The translations under genes were made by a program, and so were the position numbers. Below are positions 26,735 through 34,626 of a DNA stretch of 64,000 bases, piece by piece (within the stretch, counting starts at the first letter, position 1; each line of letters begins with the position of its first letter). Below the pieces are notes generated by a model. The model was not told the origin of the DNA. It made no database searches and worked only from the letters and a program-made list of their open reading frames with translations. Source of the DNA: Lachnotalea glycerini (GTDB lineage: Bacteria; Bacillota; Clostridia; Lachnospirales; Lachnospiraceae); assembly GCF_003201285.1 (NCBI RefSeq), contig NZ_QICS01000001.1, positions 520,678 through 584,677 of the forward strand. Reading direction: 5' to 3'.

Positions 26735-27619
26735 CTATTCCAAAACTTTCGCAGCCTTTGCAAGCTTTAATACTCTTTTTGCCCTTAAAACAATAGGCTT
26801 ATCTATCATTTTTCCATTCAACGCAATTACACCTGAACCTTTGGCATTTGCTTCTTTTATCGCCTCCATAATGGCTAATGATTTTTGAATTTCTTTTTCT
26901 GTAGGAGTATATATTTTAATGATTGGTTTAATTTGTCTTGGATTAATTACAGATTTTCCATCAAAGCCCAATTGCTTTATCAATGTTGCTTCATGAATCA
27001 GCCCCTCTTCATTATTGACATCTGAATAAACAGTATCAATTGCTGCAATTCCGGCCGCTCTTGCGGCGTGAAGAATCATACTTCTGGCAAATAACAATTC
27101 TATTCCATCTGGGGAACGATTTGTTTTCATATCGGTAACATAGTCTTCCGCTCCAAGTGCAATACCAATCAGTCTCTTACTTGCCAAAGCAATTTCTCTT
27201 GCATTGAGAACGCCTTCTGCGCTCTCTATTGCTGCCATCATCTTTGTAACTCCTACTTCTTTTCCAATTTCTTTTTCGATTCTTTCAATTTGCTGTTCAC
27301 AAAACACTACATCTTCTGCTTTTTCTGTTTTCGGAAGTCTGATTACATGAACACCTGCTCTAACCATTGCTTCTAAATCTGCTATTCCAACTTCTGTTGC
27401 AGGATCATTGACACGAACCACTAGCTCTTTATCACCATAGTCAAATGAAGTAAGTGCGTAATAAATCAAGGCTCTGGCTGCATCCTTTTCAGCAATTGAC
27501 ACGGAATCTTCTAAATCAAACATAATACTGTCACTATTATAAATGTATGCATCCTTTACCATACCTGGATTATTTCCCGGCACGAACATCATTGTACGTC
27601 TTAATTTTTCATCCATCAT
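26735..27619 (-). CDS. citE: Citrate lyase beta subunit CitE
   Basis: Citryl-ACP lyase subunit that splits citryl-CitD into oxaloacetate and acetyl-CitD. The 294-aa TIM-barrel protein begins MMDEKLRRTMMFVPGNNP and shows IMFDLEDSVSIAEKD (metal-binding Asp/Glu), RVNDPATE and IALGAEDYVTDM. I chose the ATG at 27619, which shares its A with the citD stop (TAATG) and has GGGGAGAG upstream. The frame also runs open to 27634 inside citD. Confidence 0.96.
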   Translation of the reverse strand: MMDEKLRRTMMFVPGNNPGMVKDAYIYNSDSIMFDLEDSVSIAEKDAARALIYYALTSFDYGDKELVVRVNDPATEVGIADLEAMVRAGVHVIRLPKTEKAEDVVFCEQQIERIEKEIGKEVGVTKMMAAIESAEGVLNAREIALASKRLIGIALGAEDYVTDMKTNRSPDGIELLFARSMILHAARAAGIAAIDTVYSDVNNEEGLIHEATLIKQLGFDGKSVINPRQIKPIIKIYTPTEKEIQKSLAIMEAIKEANAKGSGVIALNGKMIDKPIVLRAKRVLKLAKAAKVLE

Positions 27620-27912
27620 TATTGCTCTCCCCACCTATAATCAGTTGATTCACATGCTCTATAGATTGCGGTTTCGACTCTTGCTTTAATAACACAGTCC
27701 AAAGCACCTTTATCAATTGCGATAATTTTTGCATCTTTTAATTGAAGTCTGTTCGCACTTGCTTCTATTACTGCTTTAATTTGTTTTCCAAACTGCTTTT
27801 CAACGGAACTTTCTAATTTAATATCAATTCCATTTTTATCACTTTTGCAGACTGTAATCATAATATCACTTGATTCCATAGTTCCTGCAACACCAGTTTT
27901 TACGACTTTCAT
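27619..27912 (-). CDS. citD: Citrate lyase acyl carrier protein CitD (gamma subunit)
   Basis: Carries the phosphoribosyl-dephospho-CoA group on a serine. The 97-aa protein has KTGVAGTMESSDIMITV near the N-terminus, where the modified Ser lies (SSD), and ends DYRWGEQ. The Shine-Dalgarno GAGGAGG directly abuts the first ATG (27918) and lies about 6 nt from the second, so I use 27912. First gene of the citDEFX-transporter-citG operon. Confidence 0.94.
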   Translation of the reverse strand: MKVVKTGVAGTMESSDIMITVCKSDKNGIDIKLESSVEKQFGKQIKAVIEASANRLQLKDAKIIAIDKGALDCVIKARVETAIYRACESTDYRWGEQ

Positions 27913-27961
27913 TGTCATCCTCCTCGATCTATTTTTTTACTTTGTTATTTGCTATATTCTC

Positions 27962-28014
27962 ATTATAAAATCAGCATCTTAAAAGCAAATAAAAAAGTCT
28001 TAAAAAATTTTAAG
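27962..28014 (-). promoter_or_regulatory. citD operon promoter region with CTTAAA-N4-TTTAAG palindrome
   Basis: On the minus strand a TATAAT -10 candidate (27962-27967) has no good -35 box. A 16-bp palindrome CTTAAA-AAAT-TTTAAG (27999-28014) is centred 42 bp upstream of it. A half site TCTTAAAA (27977-27984) lies between, 21 bp from the equivalent half of the palindrome. The same palindrome occurs 39 bp upstream of the -10 of the carbonic anhydrase-citC operon. The lack of a -35 fits an activator-dependent promoter; the adjacent response regulator is the natural candidate. Confidence 0.5.
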
Positions 28015-28022
28015 ACTTTTTT
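27991..28022 (-). terminator. Intrinsic terminator overlapping the 3' end of the kinase gene
   Basis: A 10-bp AT-rich perfect stem (AGTCTTAAAA / TTTTAAGACT) is extended by A6 and T6 runs on the two sides. It contains the last codons and stop (28010-28012) of the kinase gene and ends in a T run on the minus strand. The same bases include the palindrome listed as a possible operator. Confidence 0.7.
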
Positions 28023-30223
28023 ATTATTTTAAAAATAACCTCTTCAATTGTGTCAATTGCAATGGGCTTAACCATATATTCTTCAATTACCTTTGATTCT
28101 TTAGCTTCAATTATTTCCTTTCTTAACATTCCGGTAATAATTATAATTGATATCTGAGGATATTTTTGTTTTATACTCATGGCAAGCTGTATCCCATTCA
28201 TATCTTTCATAGAATCATCGGAAATAACAATATTGTAACTATTATCCTCCTCAAACAGTTCCAGGGCCTGAAGAGGATTGCTCTTTCCTTTTACTTGATA
28301 ACCATGGCTTTTTAGACCTTTTTCCAATAATCGTAATACCTTTGGATTATCATCTATTACCAATATTTTAATACTTGTATCAGAACCTATTATTGATTTA
28401 TTTGTAGCAATATAATTTTTCTGATTTGCTTTTTCTGTAAGCGGAAAGATTATAAAAAACTTTGTTCCTGACAAAACCTTACTCTTAACGAATATAATAC
28501 CCTTATGTGAGGAGACTATATTATTAACCAGAGCCAGACCCAATCCCACTCCTTCACTTCCTTTTGTAGTAAAAAAAGGTTCAAATATCCTTATAGCAAT
28601 ATGATCCTCTATTCCACATCCGTTATCCTCTACGACTATTTTTGCAAATTTACAATTATATTTCTTTAAAGCTTCTAATGATTCATGTTGGAAATTTTCT
28701 AACTCTTCTTTTTCAATCTCATCATATCTAATTACTACTTTACCTTGATTATTTCCAATTGCATAATAAGCGTTCATAATTAAATTAAGCATAACTTGAT
28801 TAATTTGTGTAGCATTACCAAAAATTCCATTTTCACTTGACTGGATTTGTGCTGAAATTTCAATATTATCAGGCTTCACTGATTCTGCCATTTTTTTTAC
28901 TCTATTTAACAACTGATTCATATCAACAAATTTAAATACCGTATCCATATTCTGTCTGCTCAAACTGGATATTTGATGAATAATTTCTTTGGCCTTATCA
29001 GCCGCATCGTATATCTCTGATATATCCTCATAATAGATATCGTTTTGATCCATACTGTTTATAATTAAGCCGGCATATCCCATAATCGGTGTTAAAAGAT
29101 TATTAAATTCATGCACAATTCCTCCCGTCATTGTCCCTATAATTTGTAGCTGCTGTTGATGTGCCATAAGCAATTCGTTTTCATGTATAGTTTGTAATGA
29201 CTTATTTAATTCCTTTAAATACTCATTTTCTTTGGCAATTATATTTCTTCTTCTAATAGATAGTATAATATAAATCATCAAACCCGCCACACCGATCACC
29301 ACTAGTATGGATAATAATACAATTCTCATTACATCATTTATAATAAGCTTAGCTACTGCAGAATAATCCATGACTGCACTTACAATGAGAAATCCTTTTT
29401 CAATTTCAGCATGCGTATAGGCAGTTATTTTTTTTACTAATTTTGGGTTTTCCTCCGCCCACCAATAGGATTCGTAAACTTCACTACCTTCCTCTTTGAG
29501 AATTTGATTATTTATCATATTTTCTAAACTGTCATTTTTAATGTCGATCGATGGATATAAATTTTGTCTGTCATCAATCGCATTAATACCGATTTGATTA
29601 GAAAGTTTATGCATAATAATTGTCGCATTGGAATCCTTTACCATAACATAGCCTTGATCACCTAAGGTAATATAGGATACAAGTTCTTCATACAAATGTT
29701 CTAAATTAATCATGATAAATAATTTATAATTTCTATTATCTTTTGTCGAAATTGCCATAAACATCTGATTATCTGAATTTTTTAATAATATAATCTCTCT
29801 GTCTTGTTCAATGCTGACATCTGATACCTTCTCATATTGAATATCTTTAGCTGTATAAAATGGTACATCATAGGATTCTTTGCACAAAAGCATATTGTCT
29901 ACTTCCCATGAATGTGTATCCAGATAAGAATGAATTAATGTATCTATTTTATCGCAGCTTCCTGTTTCACAATATTCCTCTTCTCCTGCTAAATACTCTG
30001 GTGAAGAAATCAGATATTCCATATCATCTTCACTTCTTTGAATTGTTGTCTCAAGTGCTGTAGCAACATTTTTTGATATAATAAGCAATTGCTTTTCCTG
30101 ATTTTCAATTGTAATATCGAAATAACCCTTGCATATATACACTAATAAAATCCCTATTAATCCTGTACAAATTATCATAATAGCAACTATATATTTGGTA
30201 CTATTATTTTTTCTAATTCTCAT
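28010..30223 (-). CDS. Hybrid sensor histidine kinase with extracytoplasmic sensor and receiver domain
   Basis: A 737-aa membrane sensor. TM1 is at about 12-33, followed by an extracytoplasmic sensor of about 260 residues (Cache-like, with LGDQGYVMVKDSNATI) and TM2 at about 297-321. A dimerisation domain has the phospho-acceptor His in GGIVHEFNNLLTPIMGY. The ATPase domain shows NLIMNAYYAIG, VEDNGCGIED and GVGLGLALVNN, and a C-terminal receiver starts ILVIDDNPKVLRLLEKG with phospho-Asp in IVISDDSMKDMNG. Start ATG at 30223 chosen because AAGGGG lies 6 nt upstream; the ATG at 30229 would touch it. Located between the two cit operons, it probably senses citrate or a related acid. It is not the usual CitA/DcuS type. 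Confidence 0.9.
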   Translation of the reverse strand: MRIRKNNSTKYIVAIMIICTGLIGILLVYICKGYFDITIENQEKQLLIISKNVATALETTIQRSEDDMEYLISSPEYLAGEEEYCETGSCDKIDTLIHSYLDTHSWEVDNMLLCKESYDVPFYTAKDIQYEKVSDVSIEQDREIILLKNSDNQMFMAISTKDNRNYKLFIMINLEHLYEELVSYITLGDQGYVMVKDSNATIIMHKLSNQIGINAIDDRQNLYPSIDIKNDSLENMINNQILKEEGSEVYESYWWAEENPKLVKKITAYTHAEIEKGFLIVSAVMDYSAVAKLIINDVMRIVLLSILVVIGVAGLMIYIILSIRRRNIIAKENEYLKELNKSLQTIHENELLMAHQQQLQIIGTMTGGIVHEFNNLLTPIMGYAGLIINSMDQNDIYYEDISEIYDAADKAKEIIHQISSLSRQNMDTVFKFVDMNQLLNRVKKMAESVKPDNIEISAQIQSSENGIFGNATQINQVMLNLIMNAYYAIGNNQGKVVIRYDEIEKEELENFQHESLEALKKYNCKFAKIVVEDNGCGIEDHIAIRIFEPFFTTKGSEGVGLGLALVNNIVSSHKGIIFVKSKVLSGTKFFIIFPLTEKANQKNYIATNKSIIGSDTSIKILVIDDNPKVLRLLEKGLKSHGYQVKGKSNPLQALELFEEDNSYNIVISDDSMKDMNGIQLAMSIKQKYPQISIIIITGMLRKEIIEAKESKVIEEYMVKPIAIDTIEEVIFKIIKKS

Positions 30224-30281
30224 ATGCATCCCCTTAAAATTTTAATTCATCAAAACACTTATAATTTTATGTTACAATTTG

Positions 30282-30309
30282 TTGTTTTTAATTTTTATTT
30301 TGTTATAAT
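30282..30309 (+). promoter_or_regulatory. Promoter of the OmpR-type regulator gene
   Basis: TTGTTT, 16-nt spacer, TATAAT at 30304-30309 preceded by TG (extended -10), 35 nt before the ATG at 30344. It lies in the 120-bp divergent region shared with the kinase gene. Confidence 0.55.
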
Positions 30310-30343
30310 AATTAAATATATTGTATAAATACAGGAGGTTATT

Positions 30344-31030
30344 ATGTCAGGTAAAGTTCTGATCGTAGATGATGATGTCGCAATTCGCAAGTTATTGTCA
30401 AAGGTTATTACAACAAATGGGCTTGAACCACAGACTGCATGTAATGGTACTCAAGCTCTTGAACTAATTAAATCTTTTACCTATAAACTGATTTTATTGG
30501 ATATAAATATGACCGATATAGATGGATTTTATGTAATTAAAAAAATCAGACAGCAAGGTCTTAATGTACCAATTATAGTGGTAAGTGGTCGTAATGAGGA
30601 TTATGATGCGCTATACGGTTTGGATCTAGGGGCGGATGATTACATCATGAAACCCTTTAACCCTGTCATACTTGGAGCCAAAGTAAAGGCTTTAATTCGA
30701 CGTAATGCCGCTTCTGCTATTTCTAATAAAACAATACAGCAGGTTGGTCCCTTTCAGTTTAATAATGCAACAATGAAATTCTACAAAAATGATATTGAAA
30801 TAGTTCTTTCCTCTAAAGAATCTCAAATGATGAAATTGTTTTTGGATCACCCAGGCCAAGTATATACAAAAGATATGCTTTATGAGCAAATATGGGGCGA
30901 CTGTATTGTGGATGAAAATGCAATTATGGTTTATATCAGTCATCTTCGTAACAAAATAGAGCAACACCCAAAACGACCGAAATATTTATTAACCGTTTGG
31001 GGTGTTGGTTATCAATTTGTTGTTGAATAA
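30344..31030 (+). CDS. OmpR/PhoB-type response regulator
   Basis: A 228-aa two-component regulator. The receiver domain (residues 1-120) starts KVLIVDDDVAIRKLLSKV, with phospho-Asp in ILLDINMTDIDGF and the Lys in DDYIMKPFNP. The winged-helix DNA-binding domain (about 130-228) has LSSKESQMMKLFLDHPGQV and VYISHLRNKIE with GVGYQF at the end. AGGAGG precedes the ATG. It is divergent from the kinase, and its 3' end overlaps the convergent citC gene by 19 nt. Likely activator of the cit operons by context. Confidence 0.93.
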   Translation: MSGKVLIVDDDVAIRKLLSKVITTNGLEPQTACNGTQALELIKSFTYKLILLDINMTDIDGFYVIKKIRQQGLNVPIIVVSGRNEDYDALYGLDLGADDYIMKPFNPVILGAKVKALIRRNAASAISNKTIQQVGPFQFNNATMKFYKNDIEIVLSSKESQMMKLFLDHPGQVYTKDMLYEQIWGDCIVDENAIMVYISHLRNKIEQHPKRPKYLLTVWGVGYQFVVE

Positions 31031-32061
31031 AATTCTTCAATAATATATTGATAAGTTGATGGAGGAACTAAGCTTTTTATTTCTTCAAGCTTATTTTCTT
31101 CCATATTCTTTCTGACCATTGACGCACTAATTGCTACACCATTTCTTTTGACTCTCTCAATTTCTACCAATTCTACATCACATTTGTTTAAGTACTTCTT
31201 TAATTGCTGATTATAGAATGCTGTAAGTCTACAATTTGGCTCTGTACCAACAAACCTTTTTTTTATATTTAATGCTTCTATTATATATCTTCTAAATATT
31301 TCAATATCCAATTTACAATTTATCTCTTCTCCTCTTGCCTTATCCTTAATAAAATAAGTAGGAAATGTAGCCGGAGAAATCAAATAATCCTTAGTTTCAT
31401 GTAATATTACATTTGATAATTCCTTAGTACCTTCATATACAAGCTTAAACCTAGCCGTTTGTGAAAACATACTGACATCATTGGAAACAACAAAAATATG
31501 AAGAATATCACACATACTGGCACTTTTCTCTATTAAATATTGATGCCCTAATGTAAAAGGATTACAATTCATAATGATAGCACCTTGCAGTACTTGCTTC
31601 TGATTCATATTTTTGAATTTTTGTTGCGTTTTCTCTTTTATTTCACCCACGTATTCTTTAATGCCATGCTTTAAATTTTCCATTAATAAAACATCTTCTG
31701 TTTTAGCAATTTCATAAAATCCAAAATCAGAAAACATCTTTTCATTAGCAGGCTTGGTATATAGAAATAAATGATTCTGATTATTCACAAAGGCTTTCCA
31801 TGTCAAATTGGTCATCACTTTGGAAAGCAAACCTTGTCCCTGATATTTTTCGTCAATCGCAATGCATTTTAATACATTTTGATCCAGGGATCCCGTACCT
31901 ATAATAGAATAATTTTCATCTATTAAGTTACAGGAATATTGAATTTGATTGTCATAGCTTAAATCCTGCAAAGATAAAAACTGCTTTAATTTTACTAATT
32001 TTTCTCCGGTAAAAGGTTCTCCTGTCTGTATTTCTAATTCATTGTTAAATTCATAATTCAT
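31012..32061 (-). CDS. citC: Citrate lyase synthetase CitC ([citrate (pro-3S)-lyase] ligase)
   Basis: Acetylates the prosthetic group of deacetyl-citrate lyase with ATP and acetate, switching the enzyme on. The 349-aa protein has an N-terminal GNAT-like domain (about 1-130, ending near YTKPANEKMFSDFGFYE) and a C-terminal nucleotidyltransferase domain with the T/HxGH-type motif NPFTLGHQYLIEKS and VSNDVSMFSQTAR. I chose the ATG at 32061 because GAGG lies 5 nt upstream; a frame open to 32076 overlaps the carbonic anhydrase gap. It is separated from the other cit genes by the two-component pair and paired with a carbonic anhydrase gene 21 nt upstream. Confidence 0.95.
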   Translation of the reverse strand: MNYEFNNELEIQTGEPFTGEKLVKLKQFLSLQDLSYDNQIQYSCNLIDENYSIIGTGSLDQNVLKCIAIDEKYQGQGLLSKVMTNLTWKAFVNNQNHLFLYTKPANEKMFSDFGFYEIAKTEDVLLMENLKHGIKEYVGEIKEKTQQKFKNMNQKQVLQGAIIMNCNPFTLGHQYLIEKSASMCDILHIFVVSNDVSMFSQTARFKLVYEGTKELSNVILHETKDYLISPATFPTYFIKDKARGEEINCKLDIEIFRRYIIEALNIKKRFVGTEPNCRLTAFYNQQLKKYLNKCDVELVEIERVKRNGVAISASMVRKNMEENKLEEIKSLVPPSTYQYIIEEFYSTTN

Positions 32062-32082
32062 ATTAACCTCACACATACAAAT

Positions 32083-32628
32083 TTATTCAATTTCTTCTAA
32101 TTTTCCGTTTTCAATATTCATAACAAATCCTCTTATTGTAATGTCTTTTGGTATTAATGGATGTTTTTGCAGTAAATGAATCGATTCTCTTACAGATTGA
32201 GATACATTTTCAAACCCTCCAAGCCACCGTTGAAAGTCAATGCCTCCAAATTGTATCATATCAATGTTTTCTTTTGAAATATTTCTTTGTTTCATCTTAG
32301 TAAGTAAAGAATTTACATCAATATATCCAACTCCACAGTCAGTATGCCCAATTACCATAATTTCCTCCACACCCAATTCAAAAATAGCAATTAAAAGGCT
32401 TCTTACTACACTTCCATATGGATGTGAAATTACGCCACCAGCATTCTTAATTATCTTACAGTCCCCATTCTTAATACCTAAAGCCGCCGGAAGCAAATGT
32501 GTCAATCTGGTATCCATACAGGATAAAATAGCAATTTTCTTATTTGGATATTTACTCTCTGTCTGATACTCAAGATATTTTTGCTGTTTCACAAACTCTT
32601 TATTATAATCTATAATACTATCAATCAA
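32083..32628 (-). CDS. Beta-class carbonic anhydrase
   Basis: Zinc enzyme interconverting CO2 and bicarbonate; 181 aa. Zinc ligands and the Asp-Arg dyad are in ILSCMDTRLTHLLPAALG, the others in IGHTDCGVGY. The only start with a ribosome site (GGAGG, 8-nt spacing) is a TTG codon at 32628; an in-frame TAG lies just upstream. It forms an operon with citC. Citrate fermentation releases CO2 when oxaloacetate is decarboxylated, so a role in CO2/bicarbonate balance is plausible (inference). Confidence 0.9.
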   Translation of the reverse strand: MIDSIIDYNKEFVKQQKYLEYQTESKYPNKKIAILSCMDTRLTHLLPAALGIKNGDCKIIKNAGGVISHPYGSVVRSLLIAIFELGVEEIMVIGHTDCGVGYIDVNSLLTKMKQRNISKENIDMIQFGGIDFQRWLGGFENVSQSVRESIHLLQKHPLIPKDITIRGFVMNIENGKLEEIE

Positions 32629-32667
32629 AGTAAATGCCTCCTATATTTTAAGACTTAATATACTTTA

Positions 32668-32718
32668 ATTATAGCGAAAAGTATGTACTGTAGCAAGAAT
32701 ACTTAAAGGATTTTAAGA
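32668..32718 (-). promoter_or_regulatory. Promoter of the carbonic anhydrase-citC operon with palindromic site
   Basis: On the minus strand TTGCTA (32691-32696), 17-nt spacer, TATAAT (32668-32673). Immediately upstream lies CTTAAA-GGAT-TTTAAG (32702-32717), centred 39 bp from the -10 box. Another TTTTAAGA half site lies at 32646-32653 in the untranslated leader. Confidence 0.7.
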
Positions 32719-32733
32719 TTTTCTTTCACTACA

Positions 32734-34065
32734 TTATAATTTAAAAATAAAAGTTGCGATATTAAAATAAATACAAATAGAACAAGTATCCACTAAAGTA
32801 GTAATCAACGGTGCCGCCATTATGGCCGGATCCAGTTTTACCTTTTTGGCCACCAAAGGCAGTACACATCCTACTAATTTTGATATTATTACGGTTGCTA
32901 TCAAAGAAATAGCAATAACTAATGCCAGCTTAAAATCTTGATACATTAACCATATTCTAAGTCCATTTGCCAAAGCTAAAGCAGCACTGACAAGAATTGC
33001 TACCCTGAATTCTTTCCACATAACCTTAAAAATATCAGTATAATTTATCTCATCAATGGCCAATCCGCGAATAATCAGTGTAGCGCTTTGCGATCCGCAA
33101 TTACCACCAGTATCCATTAGCATAGGAATGAAAGATACCAATATTGGAATGACTTGAAATGCCGCCTCATATTTTGTTATGATGGTTCCTGTAATCGTTG
33201 CGGAAAGCATTAGAATCAGAAGCCATAAAACTCTATTTTTAGCATGAGTAAAAACACTCGTCTTAAAATAGGACTCATCACTTGGATTCATAGCTGCCAT
33301 TTTAGTCATATCTTCTGTTGTTTCATCGGTTAATACATCAATAGCATCATCTATTGTTACAATCCCGACAATACATTGTTCGGAATCAACTACCGGTATT
33401 GCAAGCAAACCATATTTACGAAACAGATTGGCCACTTTTTCTTTATCATCATGCGTATTAACTGAAATAATGTTTTTTTCCATCAATTCCTCAATCAGAG
33501 TTTCATCCTGATGGATTAAAAGGTCTTTTGCTGAAACTGCGCCGAGTAATTTTCTATCATGAATGACATAGCAAGTATAAATGGTTTCACTGTAAATCCC
33601 TACGCGTTTTATTTTCTTCAAGGCTTCCTTGACCGTCATATCTTCATGTAAATCAACATATTCTATTGTCATAATGCTTCCGGCACTATCATCAGGATAA
33701 CGCAAAATTTCATTAATACGTATTCTTGTTTCTTTGTCCAGATTCTCTAATACTCGATTTACTACATTAGCTGGCATATCCTCCACCAAATCAACCGTAT
33801 CATCAGTATACATGGAATCTAATACTTCTTTCATTTCTTTATTCGTAAATATTTTCAAAAACATTTCTTGCTGTTCTCCGTCCATATAGGCAAATGCTTC
33901 TGCTGCCTTCTTTTTTTCGATTAAACGAAAAGCAATCACATTTTCTTTATCTGAAAGCTCTGCCAATAACGAAGCAAGGTCAACAGCATTCATTAAATTC
34001 AGTGCTTCCCGAATTAATTTAAGTTCATTTTTTTCAAATAATTCTAAGAATTCTTTCTTATCCAT
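32734..34065 (-). CDS. mgtE: Magnesium transporter MgtE
   Basis: Mg2+ channel gated by its own cytoplasmic domain. The 443-aa protein has an N domain of helical repeats (LLAELSDKE), a CBS pair (about residues 125-250, with YPDDSAGSIMTIEYVDL and AIPVVDSEQCIVGIVTIDDA) and five C-terminal membrane helices including the pore motif DTGGNCGSQSATLIIRGLA. I use the ATG at 34065, preceded by TGGAGG. An upstream in-frame ATG at 34125 with AGGTGAGG is possible and would add 20 residues. Expression is controlled by the M-box upstream. Confidence 0.95.
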   Translation of the reverse strand: MDKKEFLELFEKNELKLIREALNLMNAVDLASLLAELSDKENVIAFRLIEKKKAAEAFAYMDGEQQEMFLKIFTNKEMKEVLDSMYTDDTVDLVEDMPANVVNRVLENLDKETRIRINEILRYPDDSAGSIMTIEYVDLHEDMTVKEALKKIKRVGIYSETIYTCYVIHDRKLLGAVSAKDLLIHQDETLIEELMEKNIISVNTHDDKEKVANLFRKYGLLAIPVVDSEQCIVGIVTIDDAIDVLTDETTEDMTKMAAMNPSDESYFKTSVFTHAKNRVLWLLILMLSATITGTIITKYEAAFQVIPILVSFIPMLMDTGGNCGSQSATLIIRGLAIDEINYTDIFKVMWKEFRVAILVSAALALANGLRIWLMYQDFKLALVIAISLIATVIISKLVGCVLPLVAKKVKLDPAIMAAPLITTLVDTCSICIYFNIATFIFKL

Positions 34066-34206
34066 AGCATATCCTCCATATTTTTCTTTCATTTTTCCCT
34101 TTTGCATATGCCCGTCATAATCCATTGACCTCACCTCTCTTTCTTTTATTGCAGATTAAATTTCTCACTCATTTTTCAAAGCAGAAATAATTAAATAGCT
34201 TCACGT

Positions 34207-34243
34207 CAAAAAACCTCGTCAAAGTTAAACAATGACGAGGTTA
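34207..34243 (-). terminator. Terminator stem of the M-box riboswitch
   Basis: On the minus strand AACCTCGTCA / TGACGAGGTT with a short AT-rich loop is followed by TTTTTTG. It ends about 140 nt before mgtE, as expected for the off-state hairpin of a Mg2+-sensing M-box. Confidence 0.9.
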
Positions 34244-34462
34244 TCACCTAATAATACCCTTCATTACTCAAAATAAAGTAACGCCACCGTTTGAGCTTTG
34301 ACTTTGCAGGGCATGTTGCATGAGCAACGTGAAATTGCATTAGATTATACCTTCTTGTTCGATATAGCCTGTTCAAACCAGCTCATAGTGTCTCCACCAT
34401 TTCGCGGCAGCAATCCATATCCCTGTAGTAGCCTCACCTACCGGAACTATTTAAATAATTTC
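34244..34462 (-). promoter_or_regulatory. M-box (ykoK-type) magnesium riboswitch upstream of mgtE
   Basis: The minus strand carries the conserved M-box core: GGTAGGTGAGGCTACTAC, GGGATATGGATTGCTGCCG and CGAAATGGTGGAGACAC between about 34386 and 34442, followed by the 3' domain (CTCAAACGGTGGCGTTACT) and the terminator. High Mg2+ would favour the terminator and shut off mgtE. Exact ends are approximate; I set the 5' end at the predicted transcription start. Confidence 0.93.
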
Positions 34463-34468
34463 GAGCTA

Positions 34469-34497
34469 ATTATAAGTTATAATTTGACTTATGTCAA
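34469..34497 (-). promoter_or_regulatory. Consensus sigma-A promoter of the M-box/mgtE transcript
   Basis: Perfect TTGACA (34492-34497), 17-nt spacer and TATAAT (34469-34474) on the minus strand. The -35 box is part of the short palindrome TTGAC-TTAT-GTCAA. Confidence 0.88.
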
Positions 34498-34539
34498 TAT
34501 TTTTATTTCTAGATTCTTGACATTTTTATTTTTAATCGC

Positions 34540-34578
34540 TTTGAAACTTATCCTATCTAGATTTTTTATAGTTTCAAA
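34540..34578. repeat. 9-bp inverted repeat downstream of the amylase gene
   Basis: TTTGAAACT at 34540-34548 and AGTTTCAAA at 34570-34578 with a 21-nt loop. It lies between the amylase stop and the mgtE promoter. No T run follows on the minus strand, so it is not a typical intrinsic terminator for the amylase. Confidence 0.4.
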
Positions 34579-34626
34579 AATAAGTATCTATGCTCTATCT
34601 TTCCTATGCTTTTGGGTAAATATTAA

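Noticed and set aside
27919-27990. Sigma-54 promoter for the citD operon
   Set aside because: No GG/GC pair with -24/-12 spacing (TGGCAC-N5-TTGC) is present, and the adjacent regulator is OmpR-type, not NtrC-type.
34540-34578. Inverted repeat as terminator of the amylase gene
   Set aside because: No T run follows on the minus strand and the loop is 21 nt; I keep it only as a repeat.
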